The notes under the pieces are model-generated. The model was not told where the DNA came from. It saw only the letters and a program-made list of their open reading frames with translations, and did no database searches. Below are positions 41,258 through 51,579 of a stretch of DNA of 64,000 nucleotides, in pieces. Source of the stretch: Burkholderia ubonensis subsp. mesacidophila (GTDB taxonomy: Bacteria; Pseudomonadota; Gammaproteobacteria; Burkholderiales; Burkholderiaceae). Numbering within the stretch: the first letter of the stretch is position 1; each line of letters opens with the position of its first letter. The stretch is taken from NCBI RefSeq assembly GCF_002097715.1, contig NZ_CP020738.1, positions 2,294,001 through 2,358,000 of the forward strand, written 5' to 3'. Made by a program: the position numbers and the translations under genes.

Positions 41258-42226
41258 TCACACGGGGCGCAGCGTCTGCGACGGCAGCTCGCCGAACAGG
41301 TCGCGGTACTCGCTCGCGAAATAGCCGAGGTGCGTGAAGCCCCAGCTCGCGGCCGCCTCGCCGACGCCGAGCTGCTGCGCGGACGTCGTGCGCAGCAGGC
41401 GCCGCACCGCGTTCAGGCGGATCGTGCGCAGGTAGGCGACGGGCGTCACGTCGGCGACGCGCTGGAAGCTCGTCTGCAGCGTGCGGCGGCTGCAGCGCAG
41501 CGCGCGGCACAGTTCGAGCACCGTGACGGGCTCTTCCGGCCGCTCGCGCAGATGCTTCTCGCAACGGCGCACGATGTCGCTGTAGGTCGCGTGCGTGATG
41601 TCGCGGCGCTCCGCGCCGATCCCCTGGTCGAGCGCATCGAGGAACATGCCGAGCATCGCGTCGCGGAACATCCGGCGCGTCGCCGCGTAGTCGAGGCAGC
41701 CGGGGTTGCGCTGCGCGGCGTCGATCAGCGCCGACAGCCGCTCGCCGAGCGCGACGCCCTGCGCGTCGGACAGCCGCGTCACGTGGTGCAGCCTGCGCGC
41801 GCCGGTCGCGCCTGAAGCGCCCGCGCCTGAGCCAGCCGCGCCGAACTCGGCGTCGCACAGCTCGTCGATCATGTCCGACGCGGCGCTGATACCGACGAGC
41901 CCCATCCCTTCCGGCGTATGGAATTCGAAATCCTCGTCGGCGCGCAGCGCGAGCAGCGCATAGCCGTCGACCGGCTGGCCCTGGAAGGTGCCGACGAGCG
42001 GCACCGACAGCGGCACCGCGAGCGACGTGCGGTCGGCGGGCGCGACGCCGGTCTGCGCGACGCGCCGGTTGGTCGTCTCGCGGAAGAAATGGAAATCGTC
42101 GTAGAGCACCTGCGTGACCGTGCCCTTGAAGCGGCCGGGCGTCATCTGGCGGTAGACCTGGCGCCAGCCCGCGATGGCAAGCCCGTGCTCGTGGACGTCT
42201 TCATGTGAGCCTGACTGGAACAGCAT
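41258..42226 (-). CDS. AraC-family regulator, EutR-like
   Basis: The 322-residue product has a C-terminal AraC double HTH (EPVTVLELCRALRCSRRTLQTSFQRV, then LNAVRRLLRTT and WGFTHLGYFASEYRDLFGELPSQTL) and an N-terminal sensor domain. The N-terminus (IAGWRQVYRQMTPGRFKGTVTQVLYDDFHFFRETTN) and the HTH resemble the ethanolamine regulator EutR, but no eutBC genes are here. GCGGAGGCGCCG sets the start at 42226. Four nearby promoters share an element placed like an AraC class II site, so this is the best candidate activator of the module. Confidence 0.9.
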   Translation of the reverse strand: MLFQSGSHEDVHEHGLAIAGWRQVYRQMTPGRFKGTVTQVLYDDFHFFRETTNRRVAQTGVAPADRTSLAVPLSVPLVGTFQGQPVDGYALLALRADEDFEFHTPEGMGLVGISAASDMIDELCDAEFGAAGSGAGASGATGARRLHHVTRLSDAQGVALGERLSALIDAAQRNPGCLDYAATRRMFRDAMLGMFLDALDQGIGAERRDITHATYSDIVRRCEKHLRERPEEPVTVLELCRALRCSRRTLQTSFQRVADVTPVAYLRTIRLNAVRRLLRTTSAQQLGVGEAAASWGFTHLGYFASEYRDLFGELPSQTLRPV

Positions 42227-42300
42227 CGGCGCCTCCGCTAAAACCCTGATCCCTGTGCGCGCGGCCGCCGGCATCGTGCGGCGGCACGCGACGCCACAGC

Positions 42301-42888
42301 TTACCTGCGCAAAAACCCGCGCAGTGCGCGCTCGAACGCCATCACGGCCGCCGACAGCGCGGCGGCCTGCTCGCCGGTCAGCCGGACATAGCGGCGAAAC
42401 GACGGCATCCGGCTCACGACCTCGCTGCCGCCGAACGGCACGATGGCCAACGTCCAGCGTCCGTCATGCGCGTCGAGCGTGCAATCCGTCAAATGCAGGG
42501 GGCGCAGCGCGTCGGCGAGCGACGGCTCGGCGACCAGCGCCGCGACCGTGCGCGCGAAACCGGCGTCGCAACCGTGCCGAAGCGCGGCCCGCACGCCGGT
42601 GCGCCGCAGCCAGCCGGCCTGCGCGACGCGCGCGCCGCCGTGTGCGGCCGGGCCGCGCACCGTCACCGCGATCCGCACGCTCACCGTGTGCATCAGGAAC
42701 TGCCGCTCGACTTGCTCGGCGACGCGCACCCGCACGCCGTTGGGCAGCCTCGCCCCCCCACTCACCCCGCCGTCGCCGTCGCGCGCGGCGCGCAGGTCGG
42801 CCAGCACGCGCGCGGCGGTCGCGCCGGGCCGGTAGCCGGGCGGCGGCGCAGCGGGCGCGGCGCGCCACCGGGCGAGCGCGGCCTTCAT
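42301..42888 (-). CDS. DUF3156-like protein
   Basis: The 195-residue product is rich in arginine and alanine and has no clear membrane helix or signal peptide. Segments such as QVERQFLMHTVSVRIAVTVRG and VVSRMPSFRRYVRLTGEQAAALSAAVMAFERAL resemble DUF3156 proteins found next to amino-acid permeases; I am moderately sure of this. The ATG overlaps the permease stop (ATGA at 42885-42888), so it is coupled to the permease and probably works with it or the same pathway. Function unknown. Confidence 0.6.
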   Translation of the reverse strand: MKAALARWRAAPAAPPPGYRPGATAARVLADLRAARDGDGGVSGGARLPNGVRVRVAEQVERQFLMHTVSVRIAVTVRGPAAHGGARVAQAGWLRRTGVRAALRHGCDAGFARTVAALVAEPSLADALRPLHLTDCTLDAHDGRWTLAIVPFGGSEVVSRMPSFRRYVRLTGEQAAALSAAVMAFERALRGFLRR

Positions 42889-44387
42889 CCCGCGACGTGC
42901 TCGTTGCGCAGCACGTCCTCGACCGGCACCGGCTTGAACGGGTGCCGGCGCTGCACGACGACGGTCCAGAACAGCGCATACAGCGCGGTCAGCCCGAGCA
43001 TCGCGCCGAACGGCACGTAGATGTCGCGCGGGTTCATCCCCGGCGGCGTGATGTACCAGATCGCGAGCACGATGCCGACGCTCGACACGATCTGCGGCAG
43101 CGGGAACCACGGCGAGCGGTACGGGCGCGGCAGGTCCGGCCGGCGGATCCGCAGCATCACGACCGACGCGGTGACGAGCAGGTACGCGGTGCCCCATGCG
43201 CAGGTCGCCGCGAGCACGAGGTGCAGGATGCTGTCGAGGTTGCCGTTGATCAGCCACGCATGGGCGATCGGCACGACCGCCGCCGCGACGATGCCGACCA
43301 CCGGCGTCCTGAAGCGCGGATGCAGGTACGCGAAGCAGCGCGGCAGCGCGCCGTCGATCGCCATCCCGTACAGGATGCGCGGCAGGCCCGCCATCAGCGT
43401 GTTGATCGTCGCGGCGCCGGCGAACAGGAATGCAACGCCGAACCACACGCGACCGAACGGCCCGAGCACCTGCAGGGCGAACGCGGGGATCGCGCCCGGC
43501 GTGTCGAGCAGGTGCGTGAGGCCGTCCGCGCCGACCGGCACGTTCGGCACCTGGCGGCGGATCGCCGCGCCGTACAGGAACATGCAGATCGCGACGCCGA
43601 CGAGGCCGAGCGCCATCGCGCGCGGGATCGTCCGGCCCGGCGCCTTCATTTCCGGCGCGAGCGGCGTGACGAACTCGCAGCCGACGAACATGAACATCGC
43701 CATCCCGACGAGCGACAGCACCGCCGGCAGCGACGTGCCGACTTCCGAGCGGCCGAACCAGCCGTCGAGCTGCACGGCCGGCGCGGCGGCGATGCCGAGG
43801 ATGCCGAAGATCATCAGCGACAGCCACATGCCGGCCGTCAGCACGATCTCGAGCTTGCTGAACACCTTGATGCCGATGATGTTGGTGATCGCGAACGTGA
43901 TCACGAGACCGACGCCGACGAGCCACGCGCTGTTGTGCTGCTCGAACGCGGCGTTCAGCGATTCGAAGTTGACGAGCGCCATGATGCCGCTCAGGATCGT
44001 CTCCGCCGTGCCGGCGAACACGTGGACGAGGAAGTACGCGGAAATCGTGCCGGTGATCGCCCAGAAGCGGCCGAGCCCGCATGACAGGTAATCGTAAACC
44101 GAGCCCGCGGTCGGCAGCATCGCGGCGGCTTCGGCGAACGTCGTCGCCTGCGCCTGCATCATCACGAACGCGATGAGCATCGCGACCGCGAACGCCCAGC
44201 CGCCCATCCCGAAGCCCGACGTCGCGGTGAGAATCACCGGGCTCGCCATGATGAGCCCGACGGCGCTTGCGAGCGCGGTCGGGAAGCCGACCGCGCCCGC
44301 CTTCAGCGCCGTGCCGCCCGCCCCCGCCGCCGGCGTGCCGGCCGATGCCTCGGCGGCCGCGCTGGTAAACCCTGACGATCCCGACAT
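42885..44387 (-). CDS. APC-superfamily amino acid/amine permease
   Basis: The 500-residue protein has about twelve membrane helices and the APC pattern: LASAVGLIMASPVILTATSGFG in helix 1, ATTFAEAAAMLPTAGSVYDYLSCGLG, and CEFVTPLAPEMKAPGRTIPRAMALG in the helix 6-7 region. Related proteins import amino acids, putrescine, GABA or ethanolamine. AGGAGACAAGG sets the start. The shared promoter element lies at 44420-44463. It is followed by the coupled DUF3156-like gene and sits beside the aminotransferase and dehydrogenase, so it likely imports their amine substrate. Confidence 0.9.
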   Translation of the reverse strand: MSGSSGFTSAAAEASAGTPAAGAGGTALKAGAVGFPTALASAVGLIMASPVILTATSGFGMGGWAFAVAMLIAFVMMQAQATTFAEAAAMLPTAGSVYDYLSCGLGRFWAITGTISAYFLVHVFAGTAETILSGIMALVNFESLNAAFEQHNSAWLVGVGLVITFAITNIIGIKVFSKLEIVLTAGMWLSLMIFGILGIAAAPAVQLDGWFGRSEVGTSLPAVLSLVGMAMFMFVGCEFVTPLAPEMKAPGRTIPRAMALGLVGVAICMFLYGAAIRRQVPNVPVGADGLTHLLDTPGAIPAFALQVLGPFGRVWFGVAFLFAGAATINTLMAGLPRILYGMAIDGALPRCFAYLHPRFRTPVVGIVAAAVVPIAHAWLINGNLDSILHLVLAATCAWGTAYLLVTASVVMLRIRRPDLPRPYRSPWFPLPQIVSSVGIVLAIWYITPPGMNPRDIYVPFGAMLGLTALYALFWTVVVQRRHPFKPVPVEDVLRNEHVAG

Positions 44388-44419
44388 CCTTGTCTCCTGT
44401 TCAATCATTCGATGTCGAA

Positions 44420-44463
44420 AAAATACGCAGGCAAAAAAACCTTGAGATAGCGCAAATCGGCAA
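44420..44463 (-). promoter_or_regulatory. Shared activator element + -10 of the permease
   Basis: GCGCAAATCGGCAA at 44450-44463, with CGCAAA exactly 25 bases from AAAATA (44420-44425), i.e. TATTTT as -10 on the minus strand. The start point would be about 26 bases before the permease ATG. The element is identical to that at 48402-48415. Confidence 0.75.
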
Positions 44464-44508
44464 ACCGGCGGGCGGCGCTCGCACCGCCCGCCCCGGCGAC
44501 CGGCGCCG

Positions 44509-45849
44509 TTACGCGAACGGCACGGTTTCGAAGCCGGCCGCGAGCGCATCGACGATCCGGTCGAGCTGCTCGCGCTGGATCACGAGCGGCGGCGACAGGA
44601 TGATCTTCGTGCCGACCGGACGCACCAGTACGCCGTGCTCGCGCGCGACTTCGGCCACCGCGTTCGCGTAGCCGGACAGCGGGTCGATCGGCTCGCGGGT
44701 CTGCTTGTCAGCGACGAGGTCGAGCGCGAGCATCAGCCCCTTGCCGCGCACCTCGCCGACCGCGGCGAAGCGCCCGGCGAACGGCTGCAACGCTTCCAGC
44801 AGGGTCGCGCCCTGCTTCGCCGCGTTGGCCGGCAGGTCTTCCTTCAGCACGATGTCGAGGCTCGCGATCGCGGCCGCGCACGCGACCGGATGGCCCGCGT
44901 ACGTGTAGCCGTGCATGACCGCGCCGCCGAAATCGGCGTTCTGCGCGAACGCGTCCTCGATCCGCGCGTTGATGGCGGTCGCGCCGAGCGGCACGTAGCC
45001 GGACGAGATGCCCTTGGCGAGACACATGATGTCCGGACGGACGCCCCAGCCCCGGCTGCCGAACAGGCTGCCGCTGCGGCCGAAGCCGGTCACCACTTCG
45101 TCGGCGATCAGCAGCACGCCGTAGCGGTCGCACACCTCGCGCACCAGCGGCCAGTAGTTGGCCGGCGGCACGATCACGCCGCCCGCGCCCTGGATCGGCT
45201 CGGCGATGAACGCGGCGACCGTGTCGGGGCTCTGGAACAGGATCTCGCGCTCCAGCAGCTCCGCGCAGATCCGGCCGAGCGCTTCGGGGTCCTGCGTGAA
45301 CGGGTTGCGGTACAGCCACGGCGTCTCGACGTGAAAGCAGCCCGGCAGGTTCGGCTCGTAGTTGCGGCGGAACACCGTGTTGCCGTTCACCGACGCGCCG
45401 CCGAAATGCGTGCCGTGGTAGCCCTGCTTCAGCGAGATGAACTTCGTGCGGTCGGCCTGGCCGCGCACCTTCCAGTACTGGCGCGCGATCTTCAGCGCGG
45501 TCTCGATCGAATCGGAGCCGCCCGAGCTGTACAGCACGCGGCGCATCCCTTCCGGTTCGAGCATGTCGATCAGCAGCTTCGACAGCTCTTCCGCGCGCGG
45601 GTGGCTGATCCCGTCGAACAGCTGGAAGTATTCGAGCTCGTCGAGCTGGCGCACGATCGCGTCCTTCACTTCCTTGCGGTTGTGGCCGACGTTGACGTTC
45701 CACAGGCCCGCGACGCCGTCGACGAGCCGCTTGCCGGTTTCGTCGTATACGTAGCAGCCGTCGCCGCGGACGATGCGGATCGGCGCGCGCCGCTTCATTT
45801 CGTTCGGGTGCAGCATCGGGTGCCAGAACTTCGCTTCGTTGTAGCTCAT
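44509..45849 (-). CDS. Class III omega-aminotransferase
   Basis: The 446-residue product is a PLP-dependent class III aminotransferase: LYSSGGSDSIETALKIARQYW (PLP phosphate site), FISLKQGYHGTHFGGASVNG, LLIADEVVTGFGRSGSLFG with the PLP-ring Asp, and CLAKGISSGYVPLGA with the Schiff-base Lys. It resembles omega-amino acid:pyruvate or putrescine aminotransferases, turning a primary amine into an aldehyde. The gene follows the aldehyde dehydrogenase by 44 bases and has no separate copy of the shared element, so the two form an operon. Confidence 0.92.
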   Translation of the reverse strand: MSYNEAKFWHPMLHPNEMKRRAPIRIVRGDGCYVYDETGKRLVDGVAGLWNVNVGHNRKEVKDAIVRQLDELEYFQLFDGISHPRAEELSKLLIDMLEPEGMRRVLYSSGGSDSIETALKIARQYWKVRGQADRTKFISLKQGYHGTHFGGASVNGNTVFRRNYEPNLPGCFHVETPWLYRNPFTQDPEALGRICAELLEREILFQSPDTVAAFIAEPIQGAGGVIVPPANYWPLVREVCDRYGVLLIADEVVTGFGRSGSLFGSRGWGVRPDIMCLAKGISSGYVPLGATAINARIEDAFAQNADFGGAVMHGYTYAGHPVACAAAIASLDIVLKEDLPANAAKQGATLLEALQPFAGRFAAVGEVRGKGLMLALDLVADKQTREPIDPLSGYANAVAEVAREHGVLVRPVGTKIILSPPLVIQREQLDRIVDALAAGFETVPFA

Positions 45850-45893
45850 TGCAGTCTCCGCTTTGGGATGGGTGTGCAGGGCCGCGCCGCGCG

Positions 45894-47396
<1,503 letters not shown>

Positions 47397-47454
47397 GGGC
47401 GTCTCGATAAGGGTCCTGGCGAGGCCGCGTGCCGGGGCACGCGGGCGTCGGACC

Positions 47455-47498
47455 ACTGTATCGGGCGCGTCGGGAGCGCCGTGAGCGCAAATTGGCAA
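47455..47498 (-). promoter_or_regulatory. Shared activator element + -10 of the dehydrogenase operon
   Basis: GCGCAAATTGGCAA at 47485-47498 differs at one base from the other copies. CGCAAA is exactly 25 bases from ACTGTA (47455-47460), i.e. TACAGT as -10 on the minus strand. The start point would be about 52 bases before the dehydrogenase ATG. Confidence 0.75.
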
Positions 47499-47579
47499 GC
47501 GCGTGCCTTGCGTCGCGTGCGAATGTTCAGACAGACGATCGCATCCGACGCGTGCCGATACCCGCCTGGTTTCTGAAGA

Positions 47580-48329
47580 TCAGGATCGGGACGATGACAG
47601 GAACAGCGCGCCGACCAGTTCGGTGCGGTTCGATACGCCGAGCTTGCGGTACATGCGCATCAGGTGAGTCTTGATCGTCGGCTGGCCGAGCGCGAGATCG
47701 CGCGCGATCTCCTTGTTCGAGCAGCCGTCGCGCACGAGGCGCGCGATCTGCTCCTCGCGGTAGGTCAGGCGTTCCTCGCAACCGATCCGGTGGATGCCGC
47801 GCCGCGCGCGCAGCAGCGGGCTCAGCGCGGCTTCGGCGACCGGTTGCAGGCGCGCGAGCGCATCGATCTCGCCCGGCGCGAATCGGCCGGTCGCGCCTTC
47901 GCCGGTCGCACCTTCGCCGGCCGCGCCGACGCGCAGCAGCGAGAACGCGCCGACCGTGACGCCCGCATCGCGCAGCCAGATTTCGACCACGTCGGCGACG
48001 TCATGCCGCCTTAGAAAGCGAGTCCAGTACGCGGACGCGTCGCGGCATGCGTCAGGCAGTTGCGACGCGAGCGTGACGACCGCGCCCTCGCCCGCCGCGC
48101 AGCGGGACGGATGCAGCGGATCGAGCATCCGGTAGCGGGCGACGTAGGTGCGGTGCATCGATTCCGGCATCCCGAACAGCTCGAAGTCGGCGGGCTCGCC
48201 GCTCGCGTCGAGCCGGTAGAACACGATCGCCGATGGGCTCGCGAATGCGTCGAATGCCGCCACGCACGCGCGCAGCGCGCGGCGCCAGTCGGCGGCGTCG
48301 GGATCGGACGGAGCGGATAAGGTCGGCAT
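47580..48329 (-). CDS. LuxR-family transcriptional regulator
   Basis: The 249-residue product ends in a LuxR HTH (LTYREEQIARLVRDGCSNKEIARDLALGQPTIKTHLMRMYRKLGVSNRTELVGAL). The N-terminal sensor half (about residues 1-165) has no recognisable family. An internal 15-base tandem repeat at 47886-47927 encodes GEGAT-GEGAT in the linker (residues about 136-146), a possible site of length variation. It carries the shared activator element and -10, so it is a member of the module and may add a second layer of control. It is not an autoinducer synthase neighbour. Confidence 0.88.
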   Translation of the reverse strand: MPTLSAPSDPDAADWRRALRACVAAFDAFASPSAIVFYRLDASGEPADFELFGMPESMHRTYVARYRMLDPLHPSRCAAGEGAVVTLASQLPDACRDASAYWTRFLRRHDVADVVEIWLRDAGVTVGAFSLLRVGAAGEGATGEGATGRFAPGEIDALARLQPVAEAALSPLLRARRGIHRIGCEERLTYREEQIARLVRDGCSNKEIARDLALGQPTIKTHLMRMYRKLGVSNRTELVGALFLSSSRS

Positions 48330-48371
48330 GATGGATATCGGCAGGCGGACAGACGCGTCGAACGTCAGCGC

Positions 48372-48415
48372 AGCCTACGGGCGGCGGCAAGCGGCGCATG
48401 AGCGCAAATCGGCAA
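48372..48415 (-). promoter_or_regulatory. Shared activator element + -10 of the LuxR gene
   Basis: GCGCAAATCGGCAA at 48402-48415, with CGCAAA exactly 25 bases from AGCCTA (48372-48377), i.e. TAGGCT as -10 on the minus strand. The start point would be about 36 bases before the LuxR ATG. Confidence 0.72.
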
Positions 48416-48494
48416 TTCGTCGCGGTGACGATATGCGCCTTGCTGACGCGACAAGGCACCGGCCTCCGCCCGCATACGCCGGCGCGCCCCAGGA

Positions 48495-48803
48495 TCAGAA
48501 ATCCAGGGCCATCACAATCGCCCGAGCTTTCCCTCGTTCGAGGGTTTCCTGCACATTGGCGTCCCAGGTGTGTTCCACCACAAGGCTTCTAACGTCTTCC
48601 ACACCGAAGAACTTCAACCAGAATTCGATGTAATCGGCTTGATATTTGAACCCGGGATTGCCGATACCCGCACCGGTATCGTGACTCTGTCCACGAACAT
48701 GGATGACCAAGGCCCCTGGAACCTTCAGCAGCGGGCCGTATGCGTCACCGCTGACATTGCACTGCTCGATCATCCACTGGCGCATGCCGCCCCTGTCAAA
48801 CAC
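48495..48803 (-). pseudogene. C-terminal fragment of a flavodoxin-fold azoreductase/quinone reductase
   Basis: The 102-residue frame contains PLLKVPGALVIHVRGQ, then YQADYIEFWLKFFGVEDVRSLVVEHTWD and ETLERGKARAIVMA, which align with the last half of FMN-dependent NADH-azoreductases (GKKAIVITSRGG, PYLSTFLGFIGITDV). The family is about 200 residues long; the N-terminal FMN-binding half is missing. No ribosome binding site is visible before MFDRGG, so it is probably an inactive remnant. Confidence 0.6.
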
Positions 48804-48805
48804 GG

Positions 48806-48829
48806 AGGCGCATCACCTGTGATGCGCCT
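48806..48829 (-). terminator. Hairpin after the alpha/beta hydrolase gene
   Basis: AGGCGCATCA (48806-48815) pairs perfectly with TGATGCGCCT (48820-48829) around a four-base loop. It lies 18-41 bases past the stop of the gene at 48847. The T content after it is low, so termination efficiency is unclear. Confidence 0.6.
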
Positions 48830-48846
48830 GCGCCACCCGCGCACGG

Positions 48847-49689
48847 TCAGGGGCCGGACCGCGCCATCCTGCGCGCCATCGCGGGGCTTCCCGCATGCAT
48901 GGGATCGAAGCCGAAGAACGCAAGCACCTGACGCGCGACTTCGTCGCGGTCGTTGTCCGCGCAGATCATATGATAGCTGTTCTCGAGCACAACCCCACGC
49001 GCGTCGGGGAGCGCCGAGCGAAGGAATTCGGCGGAGCGCAGGCTGGTCAGCTCGTCCTCGCGCGCATGCAGGATGAGCGTCGGGCAGCGTGTCTCGGGCG
49101 CGGCCGCGCGCACCCAGGCGCGCATCCGGTCCACTTGGCGGATGCATGCGAGCGGCACCCACGGATAATGAAAATTGTCCTGGCGCTCGAACTTCTTTTT
49201 CACAATCGCTCGGATCGTGGGATTCTTGATCCCGAACGGCTCACCCTCCTCGACCCGCAGCCGCTCCGACACCCCCGGCACGCGGTACAGCACGTGCCGC
49301 AGCGCGCTATACCACGGCGTCGACCAGCCGTCGATGAACACCGGCGCGGCCAGCAGCGCGAGCCGGCCGCGCGCGTGCCCGACGCGATGACACAGCAGCA
49401 GCGCGACGAGCGCACCCATGCACATGCCGGCGACGTGCAGCGTATCGTATTCGGCCGCGAGCGCATGGTACTGTGCGGCGACGGCGTCGAGCCATGCTTC
49501 CGCACGCACTCCCGCGAGATCCTCGGGGCACGTTCCGTGTCCCGGAAGCGTGATGATGTGTGCATCTCCGCCCGCTCGCCGCACGGCCTTGTGCAGCGAA
49601 CCGAGGTCATATTGCGTGCCACCGAGTCCGTGGACCAGCAGGACACCTATGCGGTCGGCCATGATGATCGCCCGCTCCGACTCATTCAT
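48847..49689 (-). CDS. Alpha/beta hydrolase with Cys at the nucleophile position
   Basis: The 280-residue product has the alpha/beta hydrolase fold: VLLVHGLGGTQYDLGSL (oxyanion HGLGG), nucleophile elbow HVAGMCMGALV, Asp212 in LHAREDELTS and His240 in LENSYHMICADN. It resembles carboxylesterase Est30 and monoacylglycerol lipase-like proteins, where the elbow is GLSLGG or similar. Here Cys90 replaces Ser, as in dienelactone hydrolases. Start at 49689 overlaps the upstream gene by eight bases; MADRIG (49662) is the alternative. It is coupled to the MASE1-PAS gene. Substrate unknown. Confidence 0.87.
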   Translation of the reverse strand: MNESERAIIMADRIGVLLVHGLGGTQYDLGSLHKAVRRAGGDAHIITLPGHGTCPEDLAGVRAEAWLDAVAAQYHALAAEYDTLHVAGMCMGALVALLLCHRVGHARGRLALLAAPVFIDGWSTPWYSALRHVLYRVPGVSERLRVEEGEPFGIKNPTIRAIVKKKFERQDNFHYPWVPLACIRQVDRMRAWVRAAAPETRCPTLILHAREDELTSLRSAEFLRSALPDARGVVLENSYHMICADNDRDEVARQVLAFFGFDPMHAGSPAMARRMARSGP

Positions 49690-50974
49690 CGGCGGGATAG
49701 TGGCGCTCGATCTGCCACACGCCCGCGACCACCGTCACGTCGACATTCGAATCGAGCAGCGGCGCCCCGTGATCGGTGACCGCCTGCGTGCCGCCGTCCG
49801 GACGCACGACCCGCAGCGTTATCGCGGCGCGGTCCTCGCCCGCGATCTCCGCACGCCAGTAGCTGCGCAGCGTGTCGCGGTCGGTCGGATGCACGCGCTC
49901 GAACACGAGCGGTACGCTCGCGATCTGCGTGGCGTCGACGCCGAGGCCGAACACGCGCTCCACGTCGCCGCTCCATTCGATCCGACCGGATTCCGGATCG
50001 AGCACGTAAGCGATCTGGCCAGCGCTCGCGAGCGCGAGCTCCATGTTGTTCTGCAGAACCGCCGCGTGTTCGTGCACGCGTTCGCGGGTGGTCTTGAGCG
50101 TGCTTACAGTCAGCACCAGCAGCGACGCGATCGCGAGATACAGCTGCGCCTCGAGTAGCGAGCGGCCGTGATGTTCGTCAATCAGCACGAACGGGCCGCC
50201 GCCCAGCGCGGTCTGCAGGATAACGATCAGCGCGAGCACCAGCACCGACAACGAGCCGGCGCGGCCGCCCAGCAACACCGTGATCGCCACCGTCAGGAAC
50301 AGCGGAATGTAGGTCATTGTGAAACCGACACCCGTGCCGAATTTCCGCGCGACGTCGCCATCGAAGATCGCGAGCGCGCCGATCGCCAGCAGCATGAACG
50401 ACACGATACCGAGCGTCATGTCGAAGTGTTCTTGATCGCCTGAGCGATGCGCGCGAAAGCGCGACCACGACGCGAGCACGGGCGTGATCAGCAAGACGCC
50501 GACGAAGTCGGACGCCGCCCACACGAAGCCGACGTCGATGAACGACGCGCCCTTATTGATCGTGTACCACGCCGCCCCGCCAAGCGCGCCAAGCATGCCC
50601 GCGATCAGCCCGGCCAAGATCACCGAGCGCAGGAAGTACAGCCCGTCGAGCGAGAAGCGGATGCGCCGCACGAGCCAAACCGCGAGAGCGGCTGCGCCGA
50701 CCTCATCAATCGTAAACAGCAACGCGTTGAACAGATTGCCTTGCTCGATGCTCGTCAGGGCGAGCTGCGCGACGAGAAACGCGCCGAAGAGCGCGAGCCA
50801 TTCGCGCAGCGGCCGCAGCATGAATGCACCGACCACAACGCCCGCGGGCAGCCAGATATAGCCGGTCATCCTGACCGGGCCGTTGAAGAGATGCGAGATA
50901 TAACCACTCGCGAGATACAGTGCCGCCCAGAGTAGCGCGGCAACGAATCCGGGCCGGGAGCGTGTGGTGTTCAT
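49682..50974 (-). CDS. MASE1-domain membrane sensor with PAS domain, no output domain
   Basis: The 430-residue protein starts with a MASE1-like membrane domain of about eight helices (residues 8-300; MTGYIWLPAGVVVGAFMLRPLREW, GFVWAASDFVGVLLITPVLASW), then a PAS fold (LALASAGQIAYVLDPESGRIEWSGDVERVFG to about residue 425). MASE1 normally precedes a histidine kinase, GGDEF or EAL domain; none is present. GAGGATCTCTCG sets the start at 50974. Its last eight bases overlap the hydrolase gene. It may be a truncated sensor or a sensor with a separate partner. Confidence 0.85.
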   Translation of the reverse strand: MNTTRSRPGFVAALLWAALYLASGYISHLFNGPVRMTGYIWLPAGVVVGAFMLRPLREWLALFGAFLVAQLALTSIEQGNLFNALLFTIDEVGAAALAVWLVRRIRFSLDGLYFLRSVILAGLIAGMLGALGGAAWYTINKGASFIDVGFVWAASDFVGVLLITPVLASWSRFRAHRSGDQEHFDMTLGIVSFMLLAIGALAIFDGDVARKFGTGVGFTMTYIPLFLTVAITVLLGGRAGSLSVLVLALIVILQTALGGGPFVLIDEHHGRSLLEAQLYLAIASLLVLTVSTLKTTRERVHEHAAVLQNNMELALASAGQIAYVLDPESGRIEWSGDVERVFGLGVDATQIASVPLVFERVHPTDRDTLRSYWRAEIAGEDRAAITLRVVRPDGGTQAVTDHGAPLLDSNVDVTVVAGVWQIERHYPADE

Positions 50975-51304
50975 CGAGAGATCCTCAAGTGCTGCGCCGC
51001 GTGGGTGCATGCGCCGCCCGGTCAGGTGGAGCGCGCCCGCGCCCTGTCTGCGCGTGGCCCGTACCATAGGCGCTGGTCGCGTCAAGATGCCGGAGCCGGG
51101 CGGGCGAAAATCCGAATTCTAGCGGATGAGAACTGTGCCTGTCGGTGCATTGCGCGCGGGCGTCGCGTACGGTCGCGATGTCCGACGGTGCTTGGCCGGG
51201 CATGCGACCGTGCAGCGATCGCGTTACTTCCACAGGCGCGACGGGACAAACCGCTCGCCACCTACGGCGTGTGGCAGGTGACCTGAGCGGAATTTTGTGC
51301 CCAA
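50975..51304. other. Intergenic region, nothing recognised
   Basis: About 330 bases between the MASE1-PAS gene start and the transposase fragment. No gene, repeat or terminator was recognised. The part next to 50974 presumably contains the MASE1-PAS promoter. Confidence 0.4.
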
Positions 51305-51541
51305 TCAGGCAGTGAGCCTTGCGTCGATATTCTCGGAATCCAGCCAGGCTCGACGGATCGAGGCCGGAGGTTGATAGCGACGTGCGCTGTAAGGCCGGCG
51401 CTCGTTGTAGAACTGCCGCCAGCGTTCGATGATCACCTTGGCCTCGGCACTACTGCTGAGCCCTTGCCGGTTCAGCAATTCGTCACGCAGCTTGACGTTA
51501 TAGCTCTTGACGAACCCGTTGTTCCGGCGGGCCACAGATTC
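51305..51541 (-). pseudogene. IS3-family transposase fragment (C-terminal)
   Basis: The frame reads NNGFVKSYNVKLRDELLN, then VIIERWRQFYNERRPYSARRYQPP, the end of the integrase catalytic domain of IS3-family OrfB proteins (with the last catalytic Glu in the LRDELLN region). Only about 76 residues remain. No terminal inverted repeats, OrfA or start region are seen. It marks an old insertion next to the collagenase gene. Confidence 0.85.
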
Positions 51542-51579
51542 ATCACCCGTAGTGTGAGGCCGTGTCCGGGACGACAGGG

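Noticed and set aside
45850..45893. Search for a fifth copy of the shared activator element before the aminotransferase
   Set aside because: No match to GCAAATCGGCAA in the 44-base gap; the gene is better explained as the second gene of the dehydrogenase operon.
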